From NCBI RefSeq assembly GCF_000189755.2, contig NZ_KI912183.1:746257-810256 (forward strand): 64,000 bases of DNA, written 5' to 3'. The position numbers and the translations under genes were made by a program. Within the stretch, counting starts at the first letter, position 1. The number at the start of each line of letters is the position of its first letter. This document shows positions 1 to 8,793 of this stretch, in pieces. The notes under the pieces were generated by a model. The model worked only from the letters and a program-made list of their open reading frames with translations. It had not been told where the DNA came from and did no database searches. Origin of the DNA: Desulfotomaculum nigrificans DSM 574. Lineage in GTDB: Bacteria; Bacillota; Desulfotomaculia; Desulfotomaculales; Desulfotomaculaceae.

Positions 1-38
1 TAAAGGCCTAAAATCCTAGAGGATAGGAGGGAAAAGGC

Positions 39-1820
39 ATGGCAACTGTAACACTAACCATTGACAATCAAACTGTTGAAGTTGAACAGGGTTCAACTAT
101 ATTGGAAGCTGCCAAAAAGATTGGTATTAACATACCTACCCTTTGCTATATGAAGGATATCAACGCCATCGGCGCTTGCCGTATTTGCGTTGTTGAAGTT
201 CAAGGCGCCCGTGCCCTTCAGGCTGCCTGCGTTACACCGGTGGCACAGGGTATGGTTGTTAAGACTAATTCAGCAGCTGTCCGGGCATCCCGTAAAATGA
301 CCCTGGAACTGATTCAATCTAACCACCCGCAGGAATGTAATACCTGCCTGCGCAACAATAACTGCGAACTACAGGCTCTTTCCGAAGCTATGGGTCTGAA
401 GGAAGTTCGTTTTACCAGACCGGCCCAGAGCCACAGTAAAGATGAGATTGATAACTCTTCTCCCTCTATCGTGCGTGATCCCCGGAAGTGCATCCTGTGC
501 CGTCGCTGTGTAGCTGTTTGTGAAAAGGTTCAGGGTGTTAAGTGCATCAGCGCCGTGAATCGTGGCTTTGAAACCATCATCGCACCTCCCTTTAATCAAG
601 GCCTGGGTGATGTTAACTGTGCTATGTGCGGACAGTGTTCACTGGTTTGTCCTACCGGCGCCATAACCGAAGTTGACGATACAGGCAAAGTATGGAGGGC
701 TTTGGATGACCCAAACAAGCATGTGGTGGTGCAAACCGCCCCGGCTGTTCGTGTGGCCATTGCTGAAGAATTTGGCCTGGAACCCGGTACCATTGGCACC
801 GGTAAACTGGTAGCCGCTCTCCGCCGCTTGGGCTTTGACAGTGTAATGGACACCGATTTTACCGCTGACTTGACTATTATGGAAGAAGGCACCGAGTTCA
901 TCAAGCGTGTCACCGAAGGTGGCGTGCTGCCGATGATCACCTCCTGCAGCCCTGGTTGGATTAAATACATTGAAATGTATTATCCCGATTTACTGGCTCA
1001 CCTGTCTACCTGTAAATCTCCTCAGCAGATGTTTGGCGCGCTGGTCAAAACCTTCTATGCTGAAAAGAAAGGTATCGATCCAGCTTCCATTTATAGCGTA
1101 TCCATCATGCCCTGTACGGCTAAAAAATTTGAGGCTCAGCGTGATGAGCTTAAAGACAGTGGCTTCCAGGATGTAGATGTTGTACTTACCACCCGTGAAC
1201 TGGGTCGTATGCTGCGTGAAATCGGTATTGACTGGGATAACCTACCGGAGGAACAATATGATGATCCGATGGGTATTTCCACCGGTGCTGCCGTTATCTT
1301 CGGTGCTACCGGCGGCGTAATGGAAGCTGCTGTACGTACCGTTTACGAAGTAATCACCAAAGAAACAATGCCGGATATTAACTTGACTCCTGTTCGGGGT
1401 ATGAAAGGTATTAAAGAAGCCACCCTTAAGGTCGGCGACCTGGAAGTTAAAGTTGCCGTCGCCCATACCCTAGGTAATGCTCGTAAGTTGTTGGATAAAA
1501 TTCGGGCCAACGAATGTGATTACCACTTTATTGAAATCATGTGCTGCCCCGGCGGTTGCATCGGTGGTGGTGGTCAGCCTATCCCCACCAACCTGGAAGT
1601 TCGTCTCAAGCGTATTGCCGGTATCTATAAGGCTGACGAAGAACTGCCGATCCGCAAATCCCATGAGAACCCAGCTATTAAGGCTATTTACGAAGAGTTC
1701 TTGGGCCAACCTCTGGGCGAAAAATCTCATAAACTTCTGCACACTCACTATATACCCCGAGGTGTTTATAGAAAACCCGAAGGTCTGCCGGATAAAGTTC
1801 CCAGCGGCGATCATCACTAA
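39..1820 (+). CDS. hydA: [FeFe]-hydrogenase catalytic subunit, HndD/HydA type
   Basis: Catalytic subunit of a cytoplasmic [FeFe]-hydrogenase that interconverts H2 with protons and electrons, probably one part of a multimeric NAD(P)-linked or electron-bifurcating enzyme. The 593-aa chain starts with a [2Fe-2S] ferredoxin-like domain (Cys around residues 36-63), then a His/Cys Fe-S segment (HPQECNTC) near residue 100 and two [4Fe-4S] motifs (CILCRRC, CAMCGQC). The H-cluster domain carries all three signatures: TSCSPGW near 300, MPCTAKKFE near 357 and EIMCCPGGCIGGGGQP near 500. Length and domain order match HndD and clostridial hydrogenase I. The start has a GGAGG-type RBS (around 26-30). It lies at the window edge and ends at a strong terminator, so diaphorase-like partner subunits are expected upstream, outside the window. 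Family assignment is secure; the electron acceptor is not. Confidence 0.96.
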   Translation: MATVTLTIDNQTVEVEQGSTILEAAKKIGINIPTLCYMKDINAIGACRICVVEVQGARALQAACVTPVAQGMVVKTNSAAVRASRKMTLELIQSNHPQECNTCLRNNNCELQALSEAMGLKEVRFTRPAQSHSKDEIDNSSPSIVRDPRKCILCRRCVAVCEKVQGVKCISAVNRGFETIIAPPFNQGLGDVNCAMCGQCSLVCPTGAITEVDDTGKVWRALDDPNKHVVVQTAPAVRVAIAEEFGLEPGTIGTGKLVAALRRLGFDSVMDTDFTADLTIMEEGTEFIKRVTEGGVLPMITSCSPGWIKYIEMYYPDLLAHLSTCKSPQQMFGALVKTFYAEKKGIDPASIYSVSIMPCTAKKFEAQRDELKDSGFQDVDVVLTTRELGRMLREIGIDWDNLPEEQYDDPMGISTGAAVIFGATGGVMEAAVRTVYEVITKETMPDINLTPVRGMKGIKEATLKVGDLEVKVAVAHTLGNARKLLDKIRANECDYHFIEIMCCPGGCIGGGGQPIPTNLEVRLKRIAGIYKADEELPIRKSHENPAIKAIYEEFLGQPLGEKSHKLLHTHYIPRGVYRKPEGLPDKVPSGDHH

Positions 1821-1827
1821 AAATTCT

Positions 1828-1863
1828 GAGAGGGCCTGCCAATTGGCAAGCCCTCTCTTGTTT
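1828..1863 (+). terminator. Intrinsic terminator after hydA
   Basis: Inverted repeat GAGAGGGC (1828-1835) with GCCCTCTC (1850-1857), followed by TTGTTTC. It starts 8 nt after the hydA stop codon. Confidence 0.85.
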
Positions 1864-1911
1864 CAGTTACTGGATAAACATTAAAAATATATCCAAGAGT
1901 CCTTTCTTTTA

Positions 1912-2634
1912 CTAACTGTTTAATATTTGGTTTAGCTTATTAAGAATATGGATGTTATTTAAATTATCGGCCAACCACTTAAAAGTAAATTTCATCAAAG
2001 CCACATCATTATTAACAACCTCTTCCCCCAACTCCTTAGATTGATGGATTACCAGGTCAGGATTCTGCCTGAGAAATTCTCTAAATCGATCTAAATCATA
2101 GCAGCCCACCAATACCATATGCATCTGTACTTGGTCCAATTTTTTATTACCGGTAGGCTTTATTTTTAAAGGAATCTCCGCAAAGGACTCTTCCATTTCG
2201 TTATAAATGCTCAATCCCTGATTCTCCATCCATCCCTGAACAGTCCATTCCTTCGTTTCGTTTAAACCAAGACAATAGGATTTTTCAAAAGCAATACCAT
2301 ACAAACCTGCTCCTCTGATTTCCACCGGTGCCATACGGCATGACCAAGGGCGCTCATCATAAACCTGACAACCATAATCGGTAATAAAAGGACAAACCAG
2401 GTTATCCTCCCGCATCTTAATCACCACTACCGGAAACCCTGACCGGGGGGCCTTTAAAATTCTGGTATAAGTATTTAAAAACTCACCGGAGGTTAAACCT
2501 AACTTCTTTTTCATACGCAACACATCATAGGGGGTTAAAAATATATTAATATCTCGGCAGCACTGCTTAAAACAGGACAATTTGTCGTGACAGGAAAACC
2601 TGAATTTATCGCCTAACTGTAAATTCTTGGTCAT
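1912..2634 (-). CDS. YkgJ-family cysteine-cluster protein
   Basis: A 240-aa protein with the cysteine pattern of the YkgJ/UPF0153 family, which is thought to bind zinc or an iron-sulfur centre. The visible ligand candidates are FSCHDKLSCFKQCC near residues 13-25, then CPFITDYGCQVYDERPWSC near residues 95-115. The C-terminal half is mixed helix with no recognised catalytic motif. The start at 2634 is supported by AAAGGAGC 8 nt upstream. It reads toward hydA and lies between the hydA and yunB terminators, so it is probably monocistronic. Its biological role is unknown; only the family call is supported. Confidence 0.85.
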   Translation of the reverse strand: MTKNLQLGDKFRFSCHDKLSCFKQCCRDINIFLTPYDVLRMKKKLGLTSGEFLNTYTRILKAPRSGFPVVVIKMREDNLVCPFITDYGCQVYDERPWSCRMAPVEIRGAGLYGIAFEKSYCLGLNETKEWTVQGWMENQGLSIYNEMEESFAEIPLKIKPTGNKKLDQVQMHMVLVGCYDLDRFREFLRQNPDLVIHQSKELGEEVVNNDVALMKFTFKWLADNLNNIHILNKLNQILNS

Positions 2635-2675
2635 ATTTCTGCTCCTTTTTTATTAATTGTTGATAAAATTATAGC

Positions 2676-2706
2676 ATAAAAAATAACCCCACATTTTAAT
2701 GTGAGG
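2676..2706 (-). terminator. Intrinsic terminator after yunB
   Basis: On the minus strand CCTCACATT pairs with AATGTGGGG (2698-2706 and 2687-2695), followed by TTATTTTTT. It lies just past the yunB stop. Confidence 0.8.
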
Positions 2707-2737
2707 CCGGCTTTTGCAAATCACACAATTTATAATA

Positions 2738-3382
2738 TTAATTGCCAATTACGCCTCCCTGCAGTGTAACCAGGGCTGGTGGTACGTCGCCCACAATGAT
2801 ATACTCTGCCAGGGGCACCTTGGTATTTACTTTAAATGCCTCATTGTACAACGGTACGGCAATTCGGAATTCGGAACTGAGATCCAGCCAGATTAAATGC
2901 CTGGTCTGGTTTATCCCCGCTCCTTCAAATTTATCGATAATATCAACCCTTACAGTGCCCACCGGAATCATATGGACAGTAAACTCCGGACCCAGGGCTG
3001 CCAGTAAATGAATGCCCAGTAACTGCCCTAAAGGAATACCAATATGCTCATCGTTAAGATTTCGTAATGATTGCTGCACCTTAAGAGTTATTTCCGTTGA
3101 TAATTGATTGATCTTTACAGCATCCGCTTGCATCAACACAATTTTGCCTGAAGCATCCTTATGAATCTGCACTAGATCCTGATATTTGATTTGCTTGTCT
3201 GATAATTTATCATATACTGTTTGATTTAATATTTCCGTGGCCATATGAATTGCTTGGACCTTGGCTAAAGAAAATAAAGTGGGTTGTAGTACTCTATCAA
3301 AAAAAACAAATATTCCCATCAAACCTAAGATAATTAATAATAGGATCACCTTTTTAGGCACATGCTTTTTTTTTCGGAACAA
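2738..3382 (-). CDS. yunB: Sporulation protein YunB
   Basis: Homologue of Bacillus subtilis YunB, a protein needed for efficient sporulation and made in the mother cell. One N-terminal membrane segment (about residues 12-30) follows a very basic RKKKHVPKK stretch; the rest is a single soluble domain with family-typical segments such as GIPLGQLLG and a Gly-rich C-terminus ending GGVIGN. Length (214 aa) suits the family. I chose the TTG at 3382 because GGAGGTG lies 6 nt before it. An in-frame GTG five codons upstream (3397) overlaps that Shine-Dalgarno and is less likely. The RBS is the 3' arm of a perfect 13-bp inverted repeat (3387-3421), so translation may be controlled by leader structure. 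Confidence 0.88.
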   Translation of the reverse strand: MFRKKKHVPKKVILLLIILGLMGIFVFFDRVLQPTLFSLAKVQAIHMATEILNQTVYDKLSDKQIKYQDLVQIHKDASGKIVLMQADAVKINQLSTEITLKVQQSLRNLNDEHIGIPLGQLLGIHLLAALGPEFTVHMIPVGTVRVDIIDKFEGAGINQTRHLIWLDLSSEFRIAVPLYNEAFKVNTKVPLAEYIIVGDVPPALVTLQGGVIGN

Positions 3383-3386
3383 AACT

Positions 3387-3421
3387 TTCACCTCCACATC
3401 ATATATATATGTGGAGGTGAA
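3387..3421 (-). promoter_or_regulatory. Perfect 13-bp inverted repeat burying the yunB RBS
   Basis: Arms 3387-3399 and 3409-3421 are exact complements with a 9-nt A/T loop. In the yunB mRNA the 3' arm contains the Shine-Dalgarno GGAGGTG and the 5' arm contains CACCTCC, so the hairpin would mask the ribosome site. No poly-U follows, so this is not an ordinary terminator. Confidence 0.6.
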
Positions 3422-3450
3422 TTAAAAGGTGATAGCCTGTATCTATTTGG

Positions 3451-4677
3451 TTAATTTTTAAGGGACAACCTGGCAAATCTACGCTTGCCGGCCCGAATCA
3501 CCATTCCATCTGTCGGGGCAAAGCGCAGATTGGGATCTGTCACCTTTTCGCCATCTATTTTAACGGCTCCCTCTTTGATTAATCGTCGGGCTTCACTGGT
3601 ACTGGATGCTAATTTAGCCTGGGTCATCAACCGTGGCAAAATCACCAAACCATCTTCATAAAGGTCTTCAGTTACCACAAACTGATCAATCTCATCAGGC
3701 AGTTCTTTTTTTTGAAAAACCTTCTTAAACTGTTCTTCTGCCTGCATGGCTGCTTCCGGTCCATGATAAAATGAAACGATTTCCCTGGCCAGCCGCATCT
3801 TGACATCCCTGGGATGCAGTGTGCCTTCCGCTAAACCTTTGGCAATGGAACGTACTTCTTCCAGTGGAACCGGAGTGACCAGTTCAAAATACCTGACCAT
3901 TAATTCATCAGGTAGAGACATGGTCTTACCGTACATTTCCTGGGGTGGTTCATCTATACCGATGTAATTTCCCAGGCTCTTGCTCATTTTATTAACCCCA
4001 TCTAATCCTTCCAGAATTGGCATCATTAAAGCAATCTGGGGTTCCTGCCCAAATTCTTTTTGCAGTGTGCGTCCCATCAGCAGGTTAAACTTTTGATCGG
4101 TGCCACCTAGTTCTATATCCGCCTCCAGGGCCACTGAATCATAACCCTGCATTAATGGGTAGAAAAATTCGTGAATGCTGATAGGCAGGTTTTCCTTAAA
4201 CCGTTTAGAAAAATCCTCCCTTTCCAGCATTCTGGCCACCGTAGTGGTGGCTGCCAGCCTAATCACATCTTCAAATTTAAGGGGAGCCAACCAGGTACTG
4301 TTAAATCTAACACTGGTCTTCTGCGGATCAAGAATCTTAAATATTTGCTGTTCGTAGGTTTTGGCATTGGCCAATACCTGTTCTTCAGTTAATTGTTTCC
4401 TGGTTTCCGACTTACCTGTGGGATCACCGATACGACCGGTATAATCACCTAAGATAATGGTTACCTTGTGACCTAGTTCTTGAAACTGGCGCAGTTTCTG
4501 CAGCACAACTGTATGTCCCAGGTGAATATCCGGAGCTGTGGGATCCAGACCCAACTTTATATGTAATGGTTTGTTATTAGCAACTGATTTCTTAAGTTTT
4601 TCTACCAATTCTTCTTCGGGAACAATTTCTGCGGTACCCCTCTTAATTATTTCCAGCTGTTTTTGCACATCTAACAT
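3451..4677 (-). CDS. tyrS: Tyrosine--tRNA ligase
   Basis: Cytoplasmic class I aminoacyl-tRNA synthetase that charges tRNA-Tyr. The Rossmann catalytic domain shows the HIGH-class signature as HLGHT near residue 51 and the KMSKS loop intact near residue 230. The C-terminus carries an S4-like RNA-binding domain ([19 protein letters not shown]). The chosen ATG at 4677 has AAGGAG 8 nt upstream, giving 408 aa; an upstream in-frame extension to 4695 lacks RBS support. Many Firmicutes tyrS genes have a T-box leader, but here only about 70 nt separate the start from a good promoter (4726-4754), so no T-box fits. Confidence 0.97.
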   Translation of the reverse strand: MLDVQKQLEIIKRGTAEIVPEEELVEKLKKSVANNKPLHIKLGLDPTAPDIHLGHTVVLQKLRQFQELGHKVTIILGDYTGRIGDPTGKSETRKQLTEEQVLANAKTYEQQIFKILDPQKTSVRFNSTWLAPLKFEDVIRLAATTTVARMLEREDFSKRFKENLPISIHEFFYPLMQGYDSVALEADIELGGTDQKFNLLMGRTLQKEFGQEPQIALMMPILEGLDGVNKMSKSLGNYIGIDEPPQEMYGKTMSLPDELMVRYFELVTPVPLEEVRSIAKGLAEGTLHPRDVKMRLAREIVSFYHGPEAAMQAEEQFKKVFQKKELPDEIDQFVVTEDLYEDGLVILPRLMTQAKLASSTSEARRLIKEGAVKIDGEKVTDPNLRFAPTDGMVIRAGKRRFARLSLKN

Positions 4678-4725
4678 GGCACGGACTCCTTTCAAACCCT
4701 CACCCCAAAGCTCTAAACCTAAATA

Positions 4726-4754
4726 ATTATACCAGAGCCAGAAGTCAGTGACAA
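4726..4754 (-). promoter_or_regulatory. SigA-type promoter for tyrS
   Basis: Minus-strand TTGTCA (4749-4754), 17-nt spacer, TATAAT (4726-4731), with an extended -10 TGG just upstream of the hexamer. It is positioned about 50 nt before the tyrS start codon. Confidence 0.75.
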
Positions 4755-4791
4755 GAAATCAATATAGATCTACTAACTGTTTGTCTGCTTA

Positions 4792-4800
4792 TGTTATAAT
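4792..4800 (+). promoter_or_regulatory. Extended -10 promoter for the PBP gene at 4844
   Basis: TGTTATAAT (4792-4800) is an extended -10 element (TG-n-TATAAT). No good -35 hexamer lies 17 nt upstream. It sits 44 nt before the PBP start codon. Confidence 0.5.
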
Positions 4801-4843
4801 TTTATATTATTCCCTTTCACATCTTTAAAAGGAGGTTAGACTT

Positions 4844-7291
4844 TTGGCTACTAGCAAACGCCGAAGGCTCAGACCCGGACGTTTAGTTTTTCTGATAATG
4901 GCACTAATTTTCATAGTAGGTACTTTGGCCTCGGCAGGTTATGTTGCTTATGCTGTATCGGACATGCCTGCTTGGAACCCATCAGCCCTGGAAAACAGCC
5001 TACCAACCGCAATTTATGATAAGGATGGAAATTTAGTCACCCGAATTGGCTCGGAAAATAGGGAACCCATTAAGCTGGCAGAGGTTCCCCAAGTAGTAAA
5101 GGATGCCTTCCTGGCCACCGAAGATGACCGTTTTTATGACCATTATGGGATAAATTTTCGCAGCTTAGGACGGGCCCTTTATCGTAACGTTATAGCCGGT
5201 GGAATAAAGGAAGGATTTAGTACCATCACCATGCAGTTAGTTAAAATGTCCTACCTGTCGCCGGAACGTACCCTTAAAAGAAAAATTCAAGAAATATTAC
5301 TAACCCTGCAGGTGGAGAGGTATTTTACTAAAGATGAAATTTTTGAAATGTACCTGAACAAAATTTACTTCGGTCAGGGGGCCTACGGCATTCAGGCGGC
5401 GGCCCAGACATACTTTGGTAAAGACCTAAAAACAGATCAATTAACCGTGGAGGAAGCCGCATTTTTAGCTGGATTACCTCAAGCACCTTCTACATATTCC
5501 AGTTATCTAAATGATGGAGAATCAGTTGAAGAAGCCGGTAAAAACCCGGATGAAAAATATCAAAAGCACTATGACCTGGCGTTAAATCGCCGCAACACGG
5601 TGCTGTTGAGGATGCGTGAAGCCGGTAAAATTACCGAAGAGGAGCGGGCAGCGGCGGCAGCCAAACCACTGCCAACCAGAGAACAAATGAAACCAATCAG
5701 CTACCCCTACCCCTACTTTGTTGATTATGTTACCGAAAAGCTGATACAAAAATACGGTGCTGATATGGTCTACAAGGGTGGGTTAAAGGTATATACCACG
5801 CTGGATCCCAAGGTGCAAAAAATCGCCGAGGCAGCCCTGGCTAACCCTAAAAATTTTCCCAGTTACAAACCTGATAAAAACGGGTTACCACAACCCCAGG
5901 GCGCTGCTGTCTTCATGGAACCGGGCACTGGCTATTTAAGGGCTATAGTTGGTGGTCGCCAGCATAAATACCAGCGTGAGCTCAACCGGGCCACCCAGTA
6001 CCAAATTTTAAAGGACGGTCGCAAAATAGGACGTCAACCTGGTTCGGTGATTAAACCCATCGTGGCTTACGGACCGGCCATTGAGTTTAAGGGGATGGGA
6101 CCAGCATCGGTAATTGATGACGTGCCAACAAGCTTTGGCCACTACACCGTTAAAAATGACAGCGGTAGTTACCGGGGCTTAATTACTATGCGGACTGCTT
6201 TAACTCATTCTGTAAACGTAGTTGCCGTTAAGCTACTTAATCAGGTGGGTATTAGTCAGGCGGTTAAGTTTGCCAACGGCCTTGGTATTACCACCCTGGA
6301 TGCCAACCGGGATGGTCTGGCAATGGCCCTTGGCGGAGTAAGTTCAGGGGTGGTACCGTTGGATATGGCAGGTGCCTATGGTGCCTTTGCCAATGGCGGA
6401 GTGTACGTGCAACCCCATGCTATAATCAAGGTAGAAAAATATGACGGAACCGTGCTTGATGAGTTTAAGCCAGAACAGCATCGAGCCATGAAAGCTACCA
6501 CTGCTTATTTAATCACCGATATGTTAAAATCCGTTATTCAATCGGGTACCGGCACTAGAGCCAATATTGGACGACCGGCGGCTGGTAAAACCGGAACCAC
6601 TGATGACGGGAAGGATATCTGGTTTGTGGGTTATACTCCCGAATTAGTGGGAGCCGTTTGGATTGGCCACGATACACCTAAACCTATGAACCGAGCCTAC
6701 GGTGGTATTTACCCGGCTATGATTTGGCGGGAAGTTATGAGTAAGTCCCTGGCCGGTTTGCCGGTGCGTAACTTTACCCGGCCCCCTGGTATCGTCACAG
6801 CAACTGTTGACAGTAAATCCGGCCTGTTGCCGGGACCCAATACGCCTCCTGACCATACAGTGACTGATTTATTTGCCCAAGGAACTGTGCCCACAGAAGT
6901 GGATAATCTGCATCAGGTCATGGAGGTATGTGCCATCACCGGGGAATTGCCCAACGAGTATTGCCCGGACCGTATCACCAAGGTAGTGGTTAAACTCCCT
7001 TACCAAGTACCACCCAGTGTAGCTGATTTTGCCATCCGGGCACCGGTAAAAACCTGTACATTACACACAGCCAATGGAATTGATCCGGCCGCTGCAGAAA
7101 AATATAAATTGCCAACAACGCCCCAGCCCGAGCCTCAGCCAGAGACTGATGGTAATAAGGAAACCAAACCAATCGGAGAAGATAGTTGGTTACCTGGAAC
7201 CACCGGTTTTAATAACCTGGATAATGAAGTTAAAAAAGAATTCCGTAAGGCGGCTAAAGTAAAAGAATATTTAAGAGACAGGTTCAATTAA
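4844..7291 (+). CDS. Class A penicillin-binding protein (PBP1a family)
   Basis: Bifunctional peptidoglycan synthase acting on the outer face of the membrane: an N-terminal membrane anchor (about 15-38), a GT51 glycosyltransferase domain (about 60-240; EDDRFYDHYGINFRSLGRAL region, QLVK) and a transpeptidase domain (about 330-640). The transpeptidase motifs are present: SVIK near residue 401 (nucleophile Ser), SVN in THSVNVV, and KTGTT near 581. The tail after 700 is Pro/Glu-rich and probably disordered. Start is TTG at 4844 with a strong AAAGGAGGT 7 nt upstream; no ATG alternative keeps the basic leader. A second, shorter class A PBP lies at 32392-34401. The gene is divergent from tyrS and ends at a hairpin terminator. 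Confidence 0.95.
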   Translation: MATSKRRRLRPGRLVFLIMALIFIVGTLASAGYVAYAVSDMPAWNPSALENSLPTAIYDKDGNLVTRIGSENREPIKLAEVPQVVKDAFLATEDDRFYDHYGINFRSLGRALYRNVIAGGIKEGFSTITMQLVKMSYLSPERTLKRKIQEILLTLQVERYFTKDEIFEMYLNKIYFGQGAYGIQAAAQTYFGKDLKTDQLTVEEAAFLAGLPQAPSTYSSYLNDGESVEEAGKNPDEKYQKHYDLALNRRNTVLLRMREAGKITEEERAAAAAKPLPTREQMKPISYPYPYFVDYVTEKLIQKYGADMVYKGGLKVYTTLDPKVQKIAEAALANPKNFPSYKPDKNGLPQPQGAAVFMEPGTGYLRAIVGGRQHKYQRELNRATQYQILKDGRKIGRQPGSVIKPIVAYGPAIEFKGMGPASVIDDVPTSFGHYTVKNDSGSYRGLITMRTALTHSVNVVAVKLLNQVGISQAVKFANGLGITTLDANRDGLAMALGGVSSGVVPLDMAGAYGAFANGGVYVQPHAIIKVEKYDGTVLDEFKPEQHRAMKATTAYLITDMLKSVIQSGTGTRANIGRPAAGKTGTTDDGKDIWFVGYTPELVGAVWIGHDTPKPMNRAYGGIYPAMIWREVMSKSLAGLPVRNFTRPPGIVTATVDSKSGLLPGPNTPPDHTVTDLFAQGTVPTEVDNLHQVMEVCAITGELPNEYCPDRITKVVVKLPYQVPPSVADFAIRAPVKTCTLHTANGIDPAAAEKYKLPTTPQPEPQPETDGNKETKPIGEDSWLPGTTGFNNLDNEVKKEFRKAAKVKEYLRDRFN

Positions 7292-7307
7292 TAATTTCAA
7301 ACACAAC

Positions 7308-7335
7308 AACACCGGTGCTTTAGGGTACCGGTGTT
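7308..7335. terminator. Terminator shared by converging PBP and propeller genes
   Basis: AACACCGGT (7308-7316) pairs with ACCGGTGTT (7327-7335), followed by AATTATTTATTT on the plus strand. It lies between two convergent genes and may act in both directions. Confidence 0.7.
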
Positions 7336-7341
7336 AATTAT

Positions 7342-8331
7342 TTATTTAACTTCCCAAACCTGCAGGAATCCGTTGGTGGTACCCACTACCACCCTTTCAT
7401 CGGCCAGTGCTAGATCATTAATGGGACCGATGGCTCTAAAGGCCCAGTGAGGTGACTGTTGTACGGGTTTGGGAAAAACAAAGACGTAACTACCTGGAGT
7501 ACCGGCAACCAGTTGGGCACCGTTTTGGGCCAGCGGCCCGGCTGTTATGGCAGAAATGGTACTGCCCAAGTTATTGGTAGTTAACCTTATATTTAGCCGG
7601 TCATTGGCTTTAACAATTCTGACTGCTCCGTCACGGCCACCAACCGCCAGTTCTTCACCTGGTTCAGCCAGCAGGTCAGCTGCGGCCAGGCCGGTTATCT
7701 GAGGTGTGAAGTTAGTAATCGCAGGACCTTCGCCAAAACCCCGCTCGGTTAAAAATAAAGTCAGGATACCGGTGTTTTGGTTATTCCTGTAGGCCACCAC
7801 CAGCAAGGTAGGTCCCTGGGGCGTCGAATTAAAAACAGCTAAACTAATGGGAGTACCCGGTAGTTGCCTAATGGCCAGTAATTCTGTTCTGATTTCCGCC
7901 CCCGGCGGGCTAATTAACTGGTAAACCAATAAGCTATTGGCCTCTCCGGTAGCGCCAATTAGCTCGGTAGTACCGTCCCCGTCCAGATCCGCTACCAACA
8001 GGTCTGTAAACTCTACGCCTGTTTCAGTTGGCGTCTGGGTTACTTGTACGATTTTTCCCTGCCGATTACCGTAAACAAGGATTTTTTCCCTGGTGCCGAC
8101 AAAAATATGTTCCAAACCCATCACAGGGAACCCAATGGCCAAGCTAAGCACCGGCTGGTTAATATTAATTTGATCGGTCAATAGATAACCGCCGGTGCTT
8201 GGGATGGACACAAATATTGTTTGGTTACTGGCTGCCACCACATCCTTCGGTCCGGCGGTACGAATATTTCCACTGGCCACCAGTAAAGGCCCACCCAGGG
8301 TGGCCTGCCAAAATAAATTAGCCCGGGGCAT
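7342..8331 (-). CDS. FG-GAP/VCBS-like beta-propeller protein, function unknown
   Basis: A 329-aa protein made of repeating beta-rich blocks of about 45-50 residues. Each block has short hydrophobic strands (for example LLVASGN, DVVAASNQ, IFVGTRE, LVAGTPG), as in WD40- or FG-GAP-type propellers. One block carries DLDGDGTTELIGA near residue 120, the calcium-binding loop typical of FG-GAP/VCBS repeats. No signal peptide or membrane segment is evident, so a cytoplasmic location is likely, unlike most FG-GAP proteins. The start is supported by GGGAGGTG 5 nt before the ATG. No enzyme motif is visible and the neighbours give no functional hint. Confidence 0.7.
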   Translation of the reverse strand: MPRANLFWQATLGGPLLVASGNIRTAGPKDVVAASNQTIFVSIPSTGGYLLTDQININQPVLSLAIGFPVMGLEHIFVGTREKILVYGNRQGKIVQVTQTPTETGVEFTDLLVADLDGDGTTELIGATGEANSLLVYQLISPPGAEIRTELLAIRQLPGTPISLAVFNSTPQGPTLLVVAYRNNQNTGILTLFLTERGFGEGPAITNFTPQITGLAAADLLAEPGEELAVGGRDGAVRIVKANDRLNIRLTTNNLGSTISAITAGPLAQNGAQLVAGTPGSYVFVFPKPVQQSPHWAFRAIGPINDLALADERVVVGTTNGFLQVWEVK

Positions 8332-8452
8332 GCCGCCACCTCCCTAATTCGACTATTGTTAATAAATTATATGCAATAAGGTAAACTATACTTATTTTTT
8401 TGTTGCCGGGTAGTTGCCCGGGGCATGCGAAAAAAAGAACATTGTTTGTATA

Positions 8453-8481
8453 TTGACTAGTCTATGAAAATAATTCATAAT
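8453..8481 (+). promoter_or_regulatory. SigA-type promoter of the lysine riboswitch transcript
   Basis: TTGACT (8453-8458), 17-nt spacer, CATAAT (8476-8481). The predicted transcript start falls a few nt before the riboswitch P1 helix at 8502. Confidence 0.7.
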
Positions 8482-8501
8482 TTAATTAAGTGAATAATGG
8501 G

Positions 8502-8741
8502 GATAGAGGCGCGGCATTTAAGAGTACCATTGTGGAGGTAAGCACCATGAAGCAGTGGGAAAGGAAATGTCGCCGAAGTGTACAACTGATGCTTTAAGGT
8601 TGTATGCTGGTTCTATGCAAAATATGTATAGAACTGTCACAAATTTTTATTTGTGGAGAGCTATCATTCAACTAATAAACCGCGAGGTTTAAGCATACCC
8701 CGAGGTTTAAGGCCTTGAGTGTACAGCTCAAGGCCTTGTTG
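8502..8741 (+). promoter_or_regulatory. Lysine riboswitch (L-box) with terminator
   Basis: The aptamer (8502-8665) has the L-box landmarks in order: GATAGAGG-GCG at the 5' side, AAGAGTA, GGAGG, GAAAGG, GTCGCCGAAG, GCTGG, AACTGTCA and a 3' GGAGAGCTATC that closes P1 with GATAG. A downstream expression platform ends in an intrinsic terminator with an 11-bp stem (8709-8719 with 8727-8737) followed by a T-rich tract. An intervening AAACC-GCGA-GGTTT hairpin (near 8678-8691) and a repeated CGAGGTTTAAG could serve the alternative fold. It lies immediately upstream of the NhaC-family transporter, predicting lysine-repressed expression. Confidence 0.92.
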
Positions 8742-8793
8742 TTGTGATGACTCTCCTCCTAAAACATTCACTTATTAAAAAAGGAGGAGAAAG

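Noticed and set aside
4678-4843. A T-box leader for tyrS
   Set aside because: There is no T-box GGTGG core, and the promoter lies only about 50 nt from the start codon.
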